Source: UBA940 sp031547885
Lineage (GTDB): Bacteria > Bacteroidota > Bacteroidia > Bacteroidales > Rikenellaceae
Direction: 5' to 3'
Assembly (NCBI GenBank): GCA_031547885.1
Contig: JAVBRO010000007.1
Coordinates: forward strand, 62,001-126,000
DNA: 64,000 bases
Position 1 is the first letter of the stretch, and the number at the start of each line of letters is the position of its first letter. Of the stretch, positions 7,967-17,271 are shown piece after piece. A model generated the notes under the pieces. It ran no database searches. It saw nothing but the letters and a program-made list of their open reading frames with translations, and was not told the DNA's origin. Both the position numbers and the translations under genes were made by a program.

Positions 7967-8806
7967 ATGGAACACTACTTACAAGAGTTGCAATGCAACG
8001 TGAAGAGCCGCCTGACGCTGATCCGCGACGACTCAAGACCTGTGGGCGAAAGGGCCAGGGAAGCCATCGGTTTCCTCGAAGAAACCTACCAACAGCTTAA
8101 AAAGTCTGTGACAGACTGTTCCTTCTCCAGCCCTGATGAGGAAATACGCTTCTTCAAGCATGTCAAGCCGCGTATAGTCTCCTATCTGATCTACAGCCTC
8201 AAAGTCTACGGTCTGGAGGTTAATCGTCCCGCTGGAAGCGACCAGGCGCAGGCCGACTATCTGAGACGTGAACTGGAGGGTATCCGCATCTATTTCGAGC
8301 GCAATGCCGACCTATACCGCTACTACCGTTCGGGGGATACTTACCTGGACGGTTTTTATTTCAGGCGCGGCGCAGACCATGATGCGGGACCTCTGCCCGA
8401 AAGTTTTTATCTGGAGCGCGACCCTATGTTCTCGACAGCTTGTGATTTCAAGTTCTCAAAGATCATGGGCTATGAACTGTGGGAGGAGTACCTGAAAGGC
8501 AAACTGCGCCGGATGGAACAAGCGCCGCCTGCCGCCGGTCCCGGCTTGGTGGACGCAGAAGAAAGACACCGATGGACGGCGAGCAAGAACGACCTGATCG
8601 AACTGATTTACGCGCTGGACGAGGATGCCTGCATCGACAATGGGAAAATCTCTCTGGCACAGTTGACCATTCTCTTTGAGCGAATGTTCCATATCGAGCT
8701 GGGCAACGTGTCGCGCAGTTTCAATGATATGAGGATACGCAACCGCCCTACCCCGTTTTTGGAGCGGTTGATCCGGAATTTGTTACAAAGAATGAAACGG
8801 GAATAA
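7967..8806 (+). CDS. rteC: RteC-family regulator
   Basis: A 279-residue protein of the RteC family. In CTnDOT, RteC is the DNA-binding regulator that activates excision genes in response to tetracycline. Family features include an N-terminal helical region, a central stretch around YLIYSLKVYGLEVNRP, and the C-terminal winged-helix-like part (KNDLIELIYALDEDACIDNG, then NDMRIRNRPTPFLERL). It sits between the integrase and an excisionase-like HTH gene, the usual company. No RteA/RteB two-component pair or tetQ is present, so control must differ from CTnDOT. Confidence 0.85.
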   Translation: MEHYLQELQCNVKSRLTLIRDDSRPVGERAREAIGFLEETYQQLKKSVTDCSFSSPDEEIRFFKHVKPRIVSYLIYSLKVYGLEVNRPAGSDQAQADYLRRELEGIRIYFERNADLYRYYRSGDTYLDGFYFRRGADHDAGPLPESFYLERDPMFSTACDFKFSKIMGYELWEEYLKGKLRRMEQAPPAAGPGLVDAEERHRWTASKNDLIELIYALDEDACIDNGKISLAQLTILFERMFHIELGNVSRSFNDMRIRNRPTPFLERLIRNLLQRMKRE

Positions 8807-9295
8807 TATTAATATTTATTGGAATGATTTAAATTTGCAGACTGAAAACCGGAAAAGGCTGTAGCTTTTTCCGGCATCGAGAGAAGGATATTGCTTTTGC
8901 GACTGATTCGGAAAACTGGCAGTTTAAAGAATTTTATCGGACACAAAAGGACAGTATCCACGGCTCCTGTTTATGGGGCGTGGATCGGTCCGGTTCGATA
9001 AATGGCATGCCAGTGCCGCCGAATCCCCGGAGCGTGTTCACGCCCCTTTCATACGACCACGAGTCGATACCCAACTGGCAAACGCCACATTTTCCATCTT
9101 GGAAGCCCCGAAAACCCGCCCGAAGCGGGATTTTTTGTTCTATACAGAGTCGAAAATGTATTTTGGTGCAAATCGCTTATTGTATCTTGCAGTTATTCAG
9201 CGCCTTGAGCAAAAGAACAACAAGTTGGCAGTCAAACGGTTTTAGCATTCCGACCTTTGCATCACAACATAATCAAAGTCATTGCTATTGCCGGT
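8807..9295. other. Intergenic region between rteC and HTH gene
   Basis: About 490 bases with no supportable gene. It holds a good terminator at 9111-9136 and otherwise nothing recognised. The 160 bases before the HTH gene probably contain its promoter, but no exact TAnnTTTG was found (GACCTTTG at 9252-9259 is close). Confidence 0.5.
9111..9136 (+). terminator. Rho-independent terminator downstream of rteC
   Basis: Stem CCCGC (9115-9119) with GCGGG (9125-9129), loop CCGAA, flanked by AAAA before and six T after. It lies about 300 bases after the rteC stop. Confidence 0.75.
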
Positions 9296-9592
9296 ATGAA
9301 TATGCTTACAGATAGATTCCGAATAGAGGAGATGTTCAAACAACTCATGGAGCGCTTTGACCGCATCGACCTCAAGCTGGACATCAAAGCCCAGATGGTC
9401 CACCCGCTCGACGGCGACAAACTCCTCGACAATCAGGATATGTGCCAACTCTTCAAGATCGCCAAACGGACGTTGGCCGGCTACCGCCAGAAGAAGCTCA
9501 TTCCGTACTACATCATCGACGGCAAAGCCTACTACAAAGCCTCCGAGATCCAGAGTTTTCTCAAAAAGAAAGGAAAGCTTACAGATAAATAA
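9296..9592 (+). CDS. Excisionase-like helix-turn-helix protein
   Basis: A 98-residue protein using the ATG at 9296. An upstream TTG at 9257 is possible but adds an unlikely leader. It has an N-terminal coiled-coil-like helix (RFRIEEMFKQLMERFDRI) and a MerR/Xis-type HTH_17 domain (LLDNQDMCQLFKIAKRTLAGY, then IIDGKAYYKASEIQSFL). Proteins of this shape are the excision or plasmid-partner regulators of Bacteroidetes mobile elements. With the integrase and RteC it completes the recognisable recombination and regulation set of this element. Confidence 0.8.
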   Translation: MNMLTDRFRIEEMFKQLMERFDRIDLKLDIKAQMVHPLDGDKLLDNQDMCQLFKIAKRTLAGYRQKKLIPYYIIDGKAYYKASEIQSFLKKKGKLTDK

Positions 9593-10772
9593 TCTTCCGG
9601 GGTAATAACACCAATCCCTCTTTCAGCCCTGCAAATGAAATCCGTTGCAGTGCTTTACTTTGGATCCATTCCTCCTATTCACACACAAGGCACTCCGAGT
9701 AATTGGGCCTATCTATAGAATATTTACCATCACCTAATTCATGCATCCAGCTAAATAGCACTTGTACATTTCTTGTCAACTCCCACCTTCTTGGAATTGG
9801 AACATTAGTACAGTTATCTTGCACCCATTGCTTGACTTCCCCAAAGAAAAGCCTCTTCTTAACCGACAGATCCTTCGTATATTATTATGGTTCCATCGAC
9901 TCCTCCATTCTCATTCACCGATTGGCCTTCTCCAGGTACAAAACTTCCTTTTACGAGTGTTGTGACTTCATTTTCTGTTTTATATTTTGTTCCCGGACTT
10001 ATAATATATCCGATATTTGCAGACATGTTTGCCACATTCTCGAAAGCCTCCCTTCCGGTTTCCGTAGCTCTCATGGCAGCAGTTCCTCTTTTGAACGCAG
10101 GGGTGGCATAATTTGTGAAATTGCCATTTTCCCACATTGGGTTACCGATAAGGTCAACCCATGTTCTCCCGTCCGGGTCGATCCTCCGTATAGGATTATT
10201 ACCTACATACGCATACGGACTTATCCGATAATATTTTCTCGCCAGCGGATCGACTACTATCCACCTGCCTGTTGCAGGATCGTACATCCGGACGCCGAAG
10301 TCGCTGTACGGCAGTCCGAAAACGCCCTGTTCCTCTTTACCGCTGAATCGGTAACGGTTTGGGGTAATGGCACTTCCGCCCGTGTCCCAACGCTGGCCGA
10401 ACGAGTGGTAGTTGTTCCTTTCGGCAACTTCGCCGGAAGCCGCGTTAAACACCGCACGGGTACTGCCCAGATGATCCGTCAGGAAATAGTTGACTTCGTA
10501 ATCGTTGCTGGCCTTGTTGATCCTGCCTCCGCCGAATGCCGTGCTTTCGAGTTCCAGAGTGCCGCCGTTCTTTTTATATACCAAAGAACCTAGATATTCC
10601 AGGCCGAAAGTATTGTCCCCGTTGACAGCACTTGCCTTTCGCCCGTCGGCGAGCCACTTGTAGGTCGCCAGGGTGTTGTTGGACGTGTCCTTGACCCGGC
10701 TCACCAAATTTAAGAAATTATATTTCAATTTCAAAGCGTTGAGGCCGCTGCATTTCAGCCTTTTTAGGGCGC

Positions 10773-10807
10773 AAAAATCAACAGGTATGAACTTACGAGT
10801 TCATCCC
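10773..10807. repeat. 35-bp palindromic repeat, copy B, inside Rhs gene
   Basis: The core ATGAACT-TACG-AGTTCAT (10787-10804) is a perfect 7-bp inverted repeat. Outer arms ACAGG and CCTGT extend the stem with one mismatch. Preceded by AAAAATCAACA. Differs from copy A at about 5 of 35 positions. Confidence 0.8.
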
Positions 10808-11322
10808 TGTCTGTCATTTAATTAGGAGCTGATTTTATTATGCTCTACGAGTCGCCGTTGTTCACCATCGTGGTTAGCTGGTTGCCGTTGTAGGCCGTGA
10901 ACGACATCTCTTCATCCGGCGTCGATGCGTCGCTCATGTAGCGCTTCATCGCAAGCATATTGCCCATTTTGTCGTAGGAGATGTCCTTTTCGGTGAAGGA
11001 GTTGGTCTGGACGGGCGATCCCGCGAGATAGCGTTTAATGTCGACCAGGCGGTTCAGGGCGTCGTAGTTGAAGCCGTAGGTGTTGAGCGTGTTGTCGGCT
11101 CCGGTACCCTTGTGTTTCCAGTCCCACTCGGTGATATTGCTCGTCCAGCTTGCGGCGATCTCCGGCCGCAGCGGGTCGTTGTAGCGCAGCGCCATCTCGA
11201 AGTGGGGGCTCGACTGGCCGGTGAGCCAGCCGCGGACGTTGTAGTCGAAAGTCTCGGTGAAAGCGCCAGCCGTCCCGGCCCCGTAAGTTTTGGCGACCAG
11301 CCGCCCGAGTTCGTCGTAACAT

Positions 11323-11357
11323 AAAAAGCAACATGGATGAACTTATGAGTTCATCGC
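11323..11357. repeat. 35-bp palindromic repeat, copy A, inside Rhs gene
   Basis: The core GATGAACT-TATG-AGTTCATC (11336-11355) is a perfect 8-bp inverted repeat. Preceded by AAAAAGCAACA. Same orientation as copy B, 550 bases apart, so the two form direct repeats flanking an Rhs segment. Confidence 0.8.
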
Positions 11358-11407
11358 TTATATCATACATCAGGTCCTTGATCGTGGTGTTGCCTGGAGT
11401 TCCTTAT

Positions 11408-12502
11408 TTATGGGTTAGGGACGATTATTCCTGTCGCCGGGTCGACCGTCAGCTCTATCTGCGAACCGAGCGGTTTGTCGATCGCGATCTGGGGATGGCC
11501 CGGTTTCCGGACGTATTCGATATCCACGCCGTAGTCCGGCAGTGAAATGAACGGCAGCGAGCCCTCTCCGTTTGCATCCAGCGTAAGAATTCCTGCGAAT
11601 GTATCCGCGCCTTCGATCTTCACGTCGAGCGTCTGGTTTTCGTATCCCACTATTCTGAACTTCGTACTGCTGCCGTCGGTAACCCCGCCGCCCGATTCCT
11701 CCCACGGGCAGATGGATACATCGCCGCAAACCAGACCTCCGGTATTGATCGCCAAAGATATCGCGTATCGCGTATTCTTCATAAAAACGGATTCGGCATC
11801 TGTTCCGGCCTTCACTTTCCTGGTGTATTCCACGCCGTTATAGTCGAGCGTCACCGCGGCTTCCGAGTCGCCGGGGGCTATTATGACGAGAAATTTCCCG
11901 GCCTCCCCGGCAACAGTCACGTCATAGGCGGCAATGCTTTTATTCACTTTCACCGACCTTATCATAGCAGGATCGAGGGCCGCGTCGAAATTCATCTCGA
12001 ACAGAGTGTTCGCATGCGACAGCGTCGCCGACGCAAGGCTCTTTACAGGGGTCTGGTTTGCAATTTCGCATACCGCGACGTCTGCATCGAGCAGTTGCTG
12101 CGCCGTCGCGTCTTTCTGGGCGGCAATGGGATCGGCCGCGCTGCCCGACAGTTTCAGCGACACCTTGTGGTTGCTGAAATCGGGAAACCGTACGCAGACG
12201 GATTCGGGAACCCATTTGCCGGTCTGATCGTCGTAAATGTAGTATGCGAAGTTGCCCGGATCGGTACCTATCGTCACGGTTAGTTTGTGCCCGGCTTCGC
12301 TTCGGTCTGCACAGCCGGTCAGGGTGGGATCGGAAGTATCGACCGAACGCATGGCAACGATTCGGGCGCCGACTGCCGCGTCGATCATCTCGATTCCCGG
12401 GGGCATGGTGTCTCCGGGTTGCGCGGCAGGGGATTTTCCGCATCCAGCCGCACACAGCACAGCCGCAGCCGCGATAAAATATAATATCCTGTTCATTCTC
12501 AT
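11408..12502 (-). CDS. Fimbrillin-like lipoprotein (last gene of fimbrial operon)
   Basis: A 364-residue lipoprotein with signal MRMNRILYFIAAAAVLCAAG then Cys. The middle part looks like a two-domain Mfa/fimbrillin-type subunit: FEMNFDAALDPAMIRSVKV and a terminal NTRYAISLAINTGG…CPWEE stretch, as in fimbrillin-family proteins. The C-terminal 85 residues form an extra beta-rich region ending TVDPATGIIVPNP. It begins 2 bases after the preceding fimbrillin-like gene, so the genes are cotranscribed. A minor shaft or tip subunit is likely (inference). The Rhs remnant abuts its 3' end. Confidence 0.7.
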   Translation of the reverse strand: MRMNRILYFIAAAAVLCAAGCGKSPAAQPGDTMPPGIEMIDAAVGARIVAMRSVDTSDPTLTGCADRSEAGHKLTVTIGTDPGNFAYYIYDDQTGKWVPESVCVRFPDFSNHKVSLKLSGSAADPIAAQKDATAQQLLDADVAVCEIANQTPVKSLASATLSHANTLFEMNFDAALDPAMIRSVKVNKSIAAYDVTVAGEAGKFLVIIAPGDSEAAVTLDYNGVEYTRKVKAGTDAESVFMKNTRYAISLAINTGGLVCGDVSICPWEESGGGVTDGSSTKFRIVGYENQTLDVKIEGADTFAGILTLDANGEGSLPFISLPDYGVDIEYVRKPGHPQIAIDKPLGSQIELTVDPATGIIVPNP

Positions 12503-12504
12503 CT

Positions 12505-13257
12505 TTATTCTGCAATTATACGGATCGTGTGGTGGCTGCCGGGAGTGAAGCCGGTTACAGCCGTTCCGATGGTGAAAGTGTACATCGCCGGATCGTTTTC
12601 CACCGTGAGTGCGCCTGTCCGTCCCGCGGCAAAGAGTGTGCTGCCTGCATCGGGAGCGAATATCAATTGAGCGTCGACACCCCCCGCCGGATTCTGGCAG
12701 CAGGCGGAGAACCCTCCGATGGTAAGTTTAGTGATCTTGCGTCCGTACATCGCTCCGTCGAGCACGAAAGCCGCCTTACTGCGTTCGTGGAGCAGCGAAA
12801 CGAAAACCCTGGGCGTGTAGACCGCGCTTTTGGACGCGCTCAGCCAGTCGGTCGTAAGGAAAGCATCCCTGGTGCTCTGGTCAGCCGGGACCGTCGCGCC
12901 TAGCGTTGTGCGCAGCTCTTCCGAGGGCCATTTTATCGTGAAGCTCAACCCGGAACCGTCGGCCGGGAAACGGAAGGCGCCGTCCTCCTCGACAGCCGCG
13001 AGATGTTTGTTTGCGGCGTCGTACCCATACTCCGCGGTCACGCCGCCTATGGTCACATCGACCTTGCCGTAGCCGTCGACGCCGAAATAATCCTCCGCGG
13101 TGTAGTTTACCGCCGCCCGTGTGCCTTCGTCGACGGAGGGGATCACGACAAGCGCACCCGCCTGCCGCGGCGTAAGGTCGTCGCCGGTTTCGCCGCATGC
13201 GTTCAGCAGAAGCAGCGCGCACGACAGCGCCAAAATGTTTATTATCTGTTTTCTCAT
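12505..13257 (-). CDS. Fimbrillin-like lipoprotein
   Basis: The start at 13257 gives a clean lipoprotein signal (MRKQIINILALSCALLLLNA then Cys). A longer frame from 13293 adds 12 residues that break the signal. The 250-residue protein has the pattern of Mfa-like/fimbrillin-family subunits: FRFPADGSGLSFTIKWPSE, LLHERSKAAFVLDGAMYGRK and a final TGFTPGSHHTIRIIAE. It lies 23 bases downstream of the giant adhesin gene. It probably encodes a pilus subunit exported to the outer membrane as a lipoprotein precursor. Confidence 0.7.
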   Translation of the reverse strand: MRKQIINILALSCALLLLNACGETGDDLTPRQAGALVVIPSVDEGTRAAVNYTAEDYFGVDGYGKVDVTIGGVTAEYGYDAANKHLAAVEEDGAFRFPADGSGLSFTIKWPSEELRTTLGATVPADQSTRDAFLTTDWLSASKSAVYTPRVFVSLLHERSKAAFVLDGAMYGRKITKLTIGGFSACCQNPAGGVDAQLIFAPDAGSTLFAAGRTGALTVENDPAMYTFTIGTAVTGFTPGSHHTIRIIAE

Positions 13258-13280
13258 CTTTTCAGTCGTTGAAGTGCCGG

Positions 13281-16200
13281 TTATTCCCACCATAATTTAG
13301 GATACTCTCCGCCGTATGACCCGAGGCTCTTCCAGAACCTGCCCGACGCCGCGTCGGGACCTGTCATCCACGCGGTGTCCCACGCCGCGATATTCCCTGC
13401 CGCGGCGACGCCCCAATTGACCGCCGCGTCGTCCGAAGGCCAATTAGCCGCGCTCATGGGCAGGTTGTCGGCAATATCGAATTTATTGGCCCGAAGCGCA
13501 ACGTCCGGCAAAGAAGGGTTGTTGTCCCAGTAGTTGTTCTTAATGAACGTGTATTTCTGCATTACGTTGGATCCGTACACGCGCGATGTGATGCCGCCCA
13601 TCGTCGCGGCCCCTGAAACCACGCCCGTATTGTAGCAGGCCTGGATTGTGAAGTGCGGTTCCCAGGCGACTACTGAAACGGCTAAAGTCCACTGCGAGCC
13701 GGCTATGCCGCCAGCATAAGTTCCGGTCGATGTTACGCTGCCCGTGTTGTAGCATGCCGTGACGTATGCCTCGTATGGATCACGAAGCCTGAAACCGTCG
13801 TTTGTCAGGAATCCGTAAACCCCTCCGACATAGTCCGCACCAGTGACGCTGCCCCTGTTGTAGCAGGCGATCGTAGGGGCGGCTCCCCAACCGACCACGC
13901 CGCCGACGTAATTTCCATCAGAGGTCACGCTGCCGGCATTACCGCACATATACACGCCAAGGTTCGTGTCGAACAGCCCGCTGTGGTCGAACGTCGGGGT
14001 AGTCTGAAATCCTGTGATGCCGCCGGCGTAGTTCTTTTCGCTCTTGACGCCGGCCTTGTTTATGCTCGACACGACCCTTCCCTGGTTATAGCCGGTGATT
14101 CCGCCCGCGTAGTGGTCTTTACAGAGAACCGTCGCCGCTGCCTCGTTCACACAATTTTCGATAAGGCCGATGTTGTAACCCGCGATACCGCCGGATGCAC
14201 CCCAGGCAGGGGTCGTAACGAGGTCTACGCCTGCCGCAGTTACTTTCGCGTAATTCGTACATCCATTTATGTGGGATGTGCGCTCCTTAGCGTAAGCCGA
14301 CGGAGGGAGGCCGGCCTGTCCGCAGATACCGCCTACTGCCACATAGCCTTCGATCTCGCCGGTGTTGCGGCAGTCGGTTATCGTTGCGCCCTGTGTTTCG
14401 CCGCAGATACCACCTGTCTTTTGGCTGCGATCGTCGGTATAAGTTACTTTCCCGCTGTTTTCGCAGCTTTTCACTTCGAATGCGAAACCGGTCTGGAAAT
14501 TGACTTCGCCTGCGATTCCGCCCACCTGCCTGCGGCCCGAAACGTGGGAGTAGTTGTGGCATCCTGAGATATCGCCGTAGGATACTCCGCTGATACCGCC
14601 CGCTCCGTCAGTTGCATCTATCCTGCCGTAGTTCCGGCAGTCGGCGACATCCATAAAATATGACAGCCCGACGATGCCGCCTGTGTATGAACTCTCTTCG
14701 AACAGGAACGTGCCGGCCTGGTATCTGTCGCCGAACGCCTTCACGGTTCCGCGGTTGATGCAGTTCTTAGTCGTCTTCGGCGCTGCTGAAGTACTTCCGT
14801 ATATGCCGCCGGCAATGCCGCCGGTCAATCCGCGGGCCGTGACGTTGCCTGTGTTTTCGCACGATTCGATGTTCTGGCTGGAATACCCTGCGATCCCGCC
14901 TACGGTAATGGCTTCGGAAACCACTGTTCCGCTGTTGCTGCATCCGGTTATCGGAGGCATAGCTGCGGTCGTGCTCAGCATGCCGACGATGCCGCCCATG
15001 TATGAGCGCAGTTCGTCGGCCGTACCGGTGTCCTTATAATATGAACTTTCGACGCGCCCCGAGTTGGTGCAGCCGGAAATGTAGCCCGAGGTGTGCATCC
15101 TGGCGATAACGCCGCCCACGTAGCGTGTGCCGGTAATCTTACCCGAATTGCAACAGCCTGTGACGTTTGCGTAGCCTAGTCCGACCACGCCGCCAGTATA
15201 GGTTCCGGTGGAACTGACGGCACCTATATTGGAGCAGCCTGTGACGTTTGCGTTGCTTAGTGCGACTACGCCGCCGGTGTAGTTTCCTGTGGAGCCGACG
15301 ATGCCTTTGTTGGTGCAATCCTCGACGAAGCCGGGACTGTCGGCTACGACGCCGGCAGTGTAGGTGGATTTGCCGGCTATTTCGCCGTAGTTGATACAGC
15401 CTGCAACAGTATTGTTAGCGGCATTGATCCCTACTACACCGCCGATCTTGTTCGCCAGTCCGCCAATCTTGCCGTAGTTGTAGCTGTTCCTGACCATCCC
15501 CACGTAGTTCCAGCCCACGACCCCGCCGAACGTCGTTTTGGCGGCAGTTGCGTTTATGGTTATACTGCCGCGGTTGATGCAGTTTTCGACGGTCCCGTTC
15601 CAGTTCAGGGCCGCGATGCCGCCGACGATGCTTTCCGAAGCGGTGATGTTGGCTTCGTTGATGCAGTCGCGTATGATGCTGTCGCCCTCGTTCCTTCCGC
15701 ATATCGCGCCCGAATACCCCTGCGCGAAGGTCAGCGAGCCTGAAGCAATGTGGACACCGCTGATCAGCGCGCCGCCGTTCGTTGCGGCGAACAGTCCCGC
15801 TTTTTGGTCGGCTGCGCTGAATTTCAGGTTGCTGATCTTGAACCCGCCGCCTACGTACGAGCCGGTGAACGGATATTTGTATCCTATTGGGTACCATGTG
15901 CTGTATCCGCTCATGTCGATGTCGCGGACCTGGTAGTGGTGTTTCGCGACTCCGCCGGACGATCCGCCGTCGATGGCCAGCAGTTGCACCGGCGTGGCGA
16001 CCAGAACGCGTTTCAGTTTAAGCGTGTCGCAGCTGCCCGGGACGGCCGGAATGAACTCCCACAACACCGCCCTGTCGGCTTTCGGCGAGGTCATCTCCAC
16101 GCGCACGTCGCCGTTGTAGCCGTAGACGCCGTCTATGGCCATCGATATGTTTGTAGCGCCTGTCGCGTATCCAACCCCGGGTTTTTCGGCGTCTTTCGTC

Positions 16201-17258
16201 ACGTTCGACGAGAAACGTGTGTTGTCCGTCCCGATCAGTTCGACAGCCGTCACGTCGGCGCCTGCGGCGTCCCAAAGGACCACCAGCCTCTTTGCGTCGA
16301 CGTCCATGCCTCCGCTGCCGTCCAACTGTTCGGTTTCCCACGGACCGATATTTATAACCGCGCCGGTCACGCCGCGCTGGCTGATGCCGAGCGTCAGGTT
16401 GTAGCTCATACCCGGAAGCAGTTCCATGCCTGCCGGTTGGTTGAGCGGGTTTTTAAACACGATATCGTCACCGTCCGTGCCGTTGACCGTCACATCTGTC
16501 ATTTTTGTGATCGACGAACCGTCGGCCAGCAGATAATAGACCATTTCGGGAGTCTCGTCCTGCGAACCCGCGGGCCGGGCCGTGACGTCGTAATTTATAA
16601 GGTAAACATCCTCGCCTTCACCGGAGGCAAGATCGCTTTCCTCCGCCAGGGCGGGATAGGCGCCTTCGAGTTTACCGGCTTCTATGCTGCCTGTGACACG
16701 CGTCTCCAGGGCGATCTTGTCCGACATCTCCAGCCTGACCGTGAGTTTTGTCATCACATGGCGGAAAAGCATCTCTTTGTTGGCGTCGCTTTCGCCTGCG
16801 ATGAGATTGTTGCTGAGCAGGTAGTCGTGTCCGAAACCCTGGCCGGAGGTCAGGCGCATCATGCCGTAGGCGTCGACGGCCGCCTCTGTGCACGGTGCGG
16901 CGGTTTCATCATCACCCGCATCGCCCGCAACCATTGCACCCACGAAACGCAGCCTGGCCTGATTCAATGGCCAAGACTGCCGTGTCGCGATCACCCCGTC
17001 GCTGTATTTGACCGACGCGGCCGTACCTGCGATAAGAACGCCTTCCCATTCGGTGGTTCCGGATTCGACGGCGTACAGCCGGAAAGGGTAATATGCCGCC
17101 GACCCGTCGCTCCGCGTGAAATTTCCGGCCGAGAGAATGATCGCGTTGTCCTGTTTTTCTGTATCCGGATGAAGTTCGTTCCTGTCGCCCGTACAGCCCG
17201 ATGCTAACACCAGAGCCGACAGCGTCAGAAAAGCTGATATCCGTTTTATTCTCTTCAT
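13281..17258 (-). CDS. Giant fimbrillin-family adhesin with GLUG repeats
   Basis: A 1325-residue lipoprotein (signal MKRIKRISAFLTLSALVLAS-GC). Residues to about 330 form a fimbrillin (Mfa-like) N-terminal domain with the typical end LLPGMSYNLTLGISQRG…WETE. After a linker, residues about 430-1250 hold some 23 GLUG-type repeats (consensus GGIVG.N.G.I..C.N.G.V), then a C-terminal cap ending GGEYPKLWWE. GLUG repeats fold as right-handed beta-helices in adhesins. Nearly every repeat keeps a Cys in the C.N.G strand (GCSN, CCNS, GCTN, SCEN, DCRN, ACYN), predicting a cysteine ladder. Placed between FimB/Mfa2-type and smaller fimbrillin genes, it is probably the tip adhesin. Confidence 0.85.
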   Translation of the reverse strand: MKRIKRISAFLTLSALVLASGCTGDRNELHPDTEKQDNAIILSAGNFTRSDGSAAYYPFRLYAVESGTTEWEGVLIAGTAASVKYSDGVIATRQSWPLNQARLRFVGAMVAGDAGDDETAAPCTEAAVDAYGMMRLTSGQGFGHDYLLSNNLIAGESDANKEMLFRHVMTKLTVRLEMSDKIALETRVTGSIEAGKLEGAYPALAEESDLASGEGEDVYLINYDVTARPAGSQDETPEMVYYLLADGSSITKMTDVTVNGTDGDDIVFKNPLNQPAGMELLPGMSYNLTLGISQRGVTGAVINIGPWETEQLDGSGGMDVDAKRLVVLWDAAGADVTAVELIGTDNTRFSSNVTKDAEKPGVGYATGATNISMAIDGVYGYNGDVRVEMTSPKADRAVLWEFIPAVPGSCDTLKLKRVLVATPVQLLAIDGGSSGGVAKHHYQVRDIDMSGYSTWYPIGYKYPFTGSYVGGGFKISNLKFSAADQKAGLFAATNGGALISGVHIASGSLTFAQGYSGAICGRNEGDSIIRDCINEANITASESIVGGIAALNWNGTVENCINRGSITINATAAKTTFGGVVGWNYVGMVRNSYNYGKIGGLANKIGGVVGINAANNTVAGCINYGEIAGKSTYTAGVVADSPGFVEDCTNKGIVGSTGNYTGGVVALSNANVTGCSNIGAVSSTGTYTGGVVGLGYANVTGCCNSGKITGTRYVGGVIARMHTSGYISGCTNSGRVESSYYKDTGTADELRSYMGGIVGMLSTTAAMPPITGCSNSGTVVSEAITVGGIAGYSSQNIESCENTGNVTARGLTGGIAGGIYGSTSAAPKTTKNCINRGTVKAFGDRYQAGTFLFEESSYTGGIVGLSYFMDVADCRNYGRIDATDGAGGISGVSYGDISGCHNYSHVSGRRQVGGIAGEVNFQTGFAFEVKSCENSGKVTYTDDRSQKTGGICGETQGATITDCRNTGEIEGYVAVGGICGQAGLPPSAYAKERTSHINGCTNYAKVTAAGVDLVTTPAWGASGGIAGYNIGLIENCVNEAAATVLCKDHYAGGITGYNQGRVVSSINKAGVKSEKNYAGGITGFQTTPTFDHSGLFDTNLGVYMCGNAGSVTSDGNYVGGVVGWGAAPTIACYNRGSVTGADYVGGVYGFLTNDGFRLRDPYEAYVTACYNTGSVTSTGTYAGGIAGSQWTLAVSVVAWEPHFTIQACYNTGVVSGAATMGGITSRVYGSNVMQKYTFIKNNYWDNNPSLPDVALRANKFDIADNLPMSAANWPSDDAAVNWGVAAAGNIAAWDTAWMTGPDAASGRFWKSLGSYGGEYPKLWWE

Positions 17259-17271
17259 CTCTATCTTTCGG

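Larger units (their letters stand above)
9675..11402 (-). pseudogene. Degraded Rhs/YD-repeat gene
   Basis: Three pieces of one Rhs protein can be read on the minus strand. 11402-11360 encodes GNTTIKDLMYD. 11313-10845 encodes YDELGRLVAKT through YGFNYDALNRLVDIKRYLAG to a TAG. 10760-9859 encodes the Rhs core (DHLGSTRAVFN, RFSGKEEQGVFG, MYDPATGRWIVVDPLARKYY, YAYVGNNPIRRIDPDG) and a tip. Each break coincides with a 35-bp palindromic repeat. The long N-terminal part is missing, since the sequence abuts the stop of the neighbouring fimbrillin-like gene. After the stop at 9859 a shifted frame stays open to 9675 (…KRLFFGEVKQWVQDNC…) in AT-richer DNA, which may be the frameshifted toxin tip. No immunity gene is evident. 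Confidence 0.75.

Noticed and set aside
9000..9900. Second tRNA-Phe 3' end (attR) for the integrative element
   Set aside because: No repeat of the T-arm/acceptor sequence was found by eye here or around 11.4, 22.3 or 25.6 kb. A computed search is needed.
15750..17207. 485-codon open frame on the plus strand
   Set aside because: It is antisense to the GLUG adhesin gene and its translation is an Arg/Val/His-rich shadow with no recognisable domain. Repeat structure and high GC keep the frame open.
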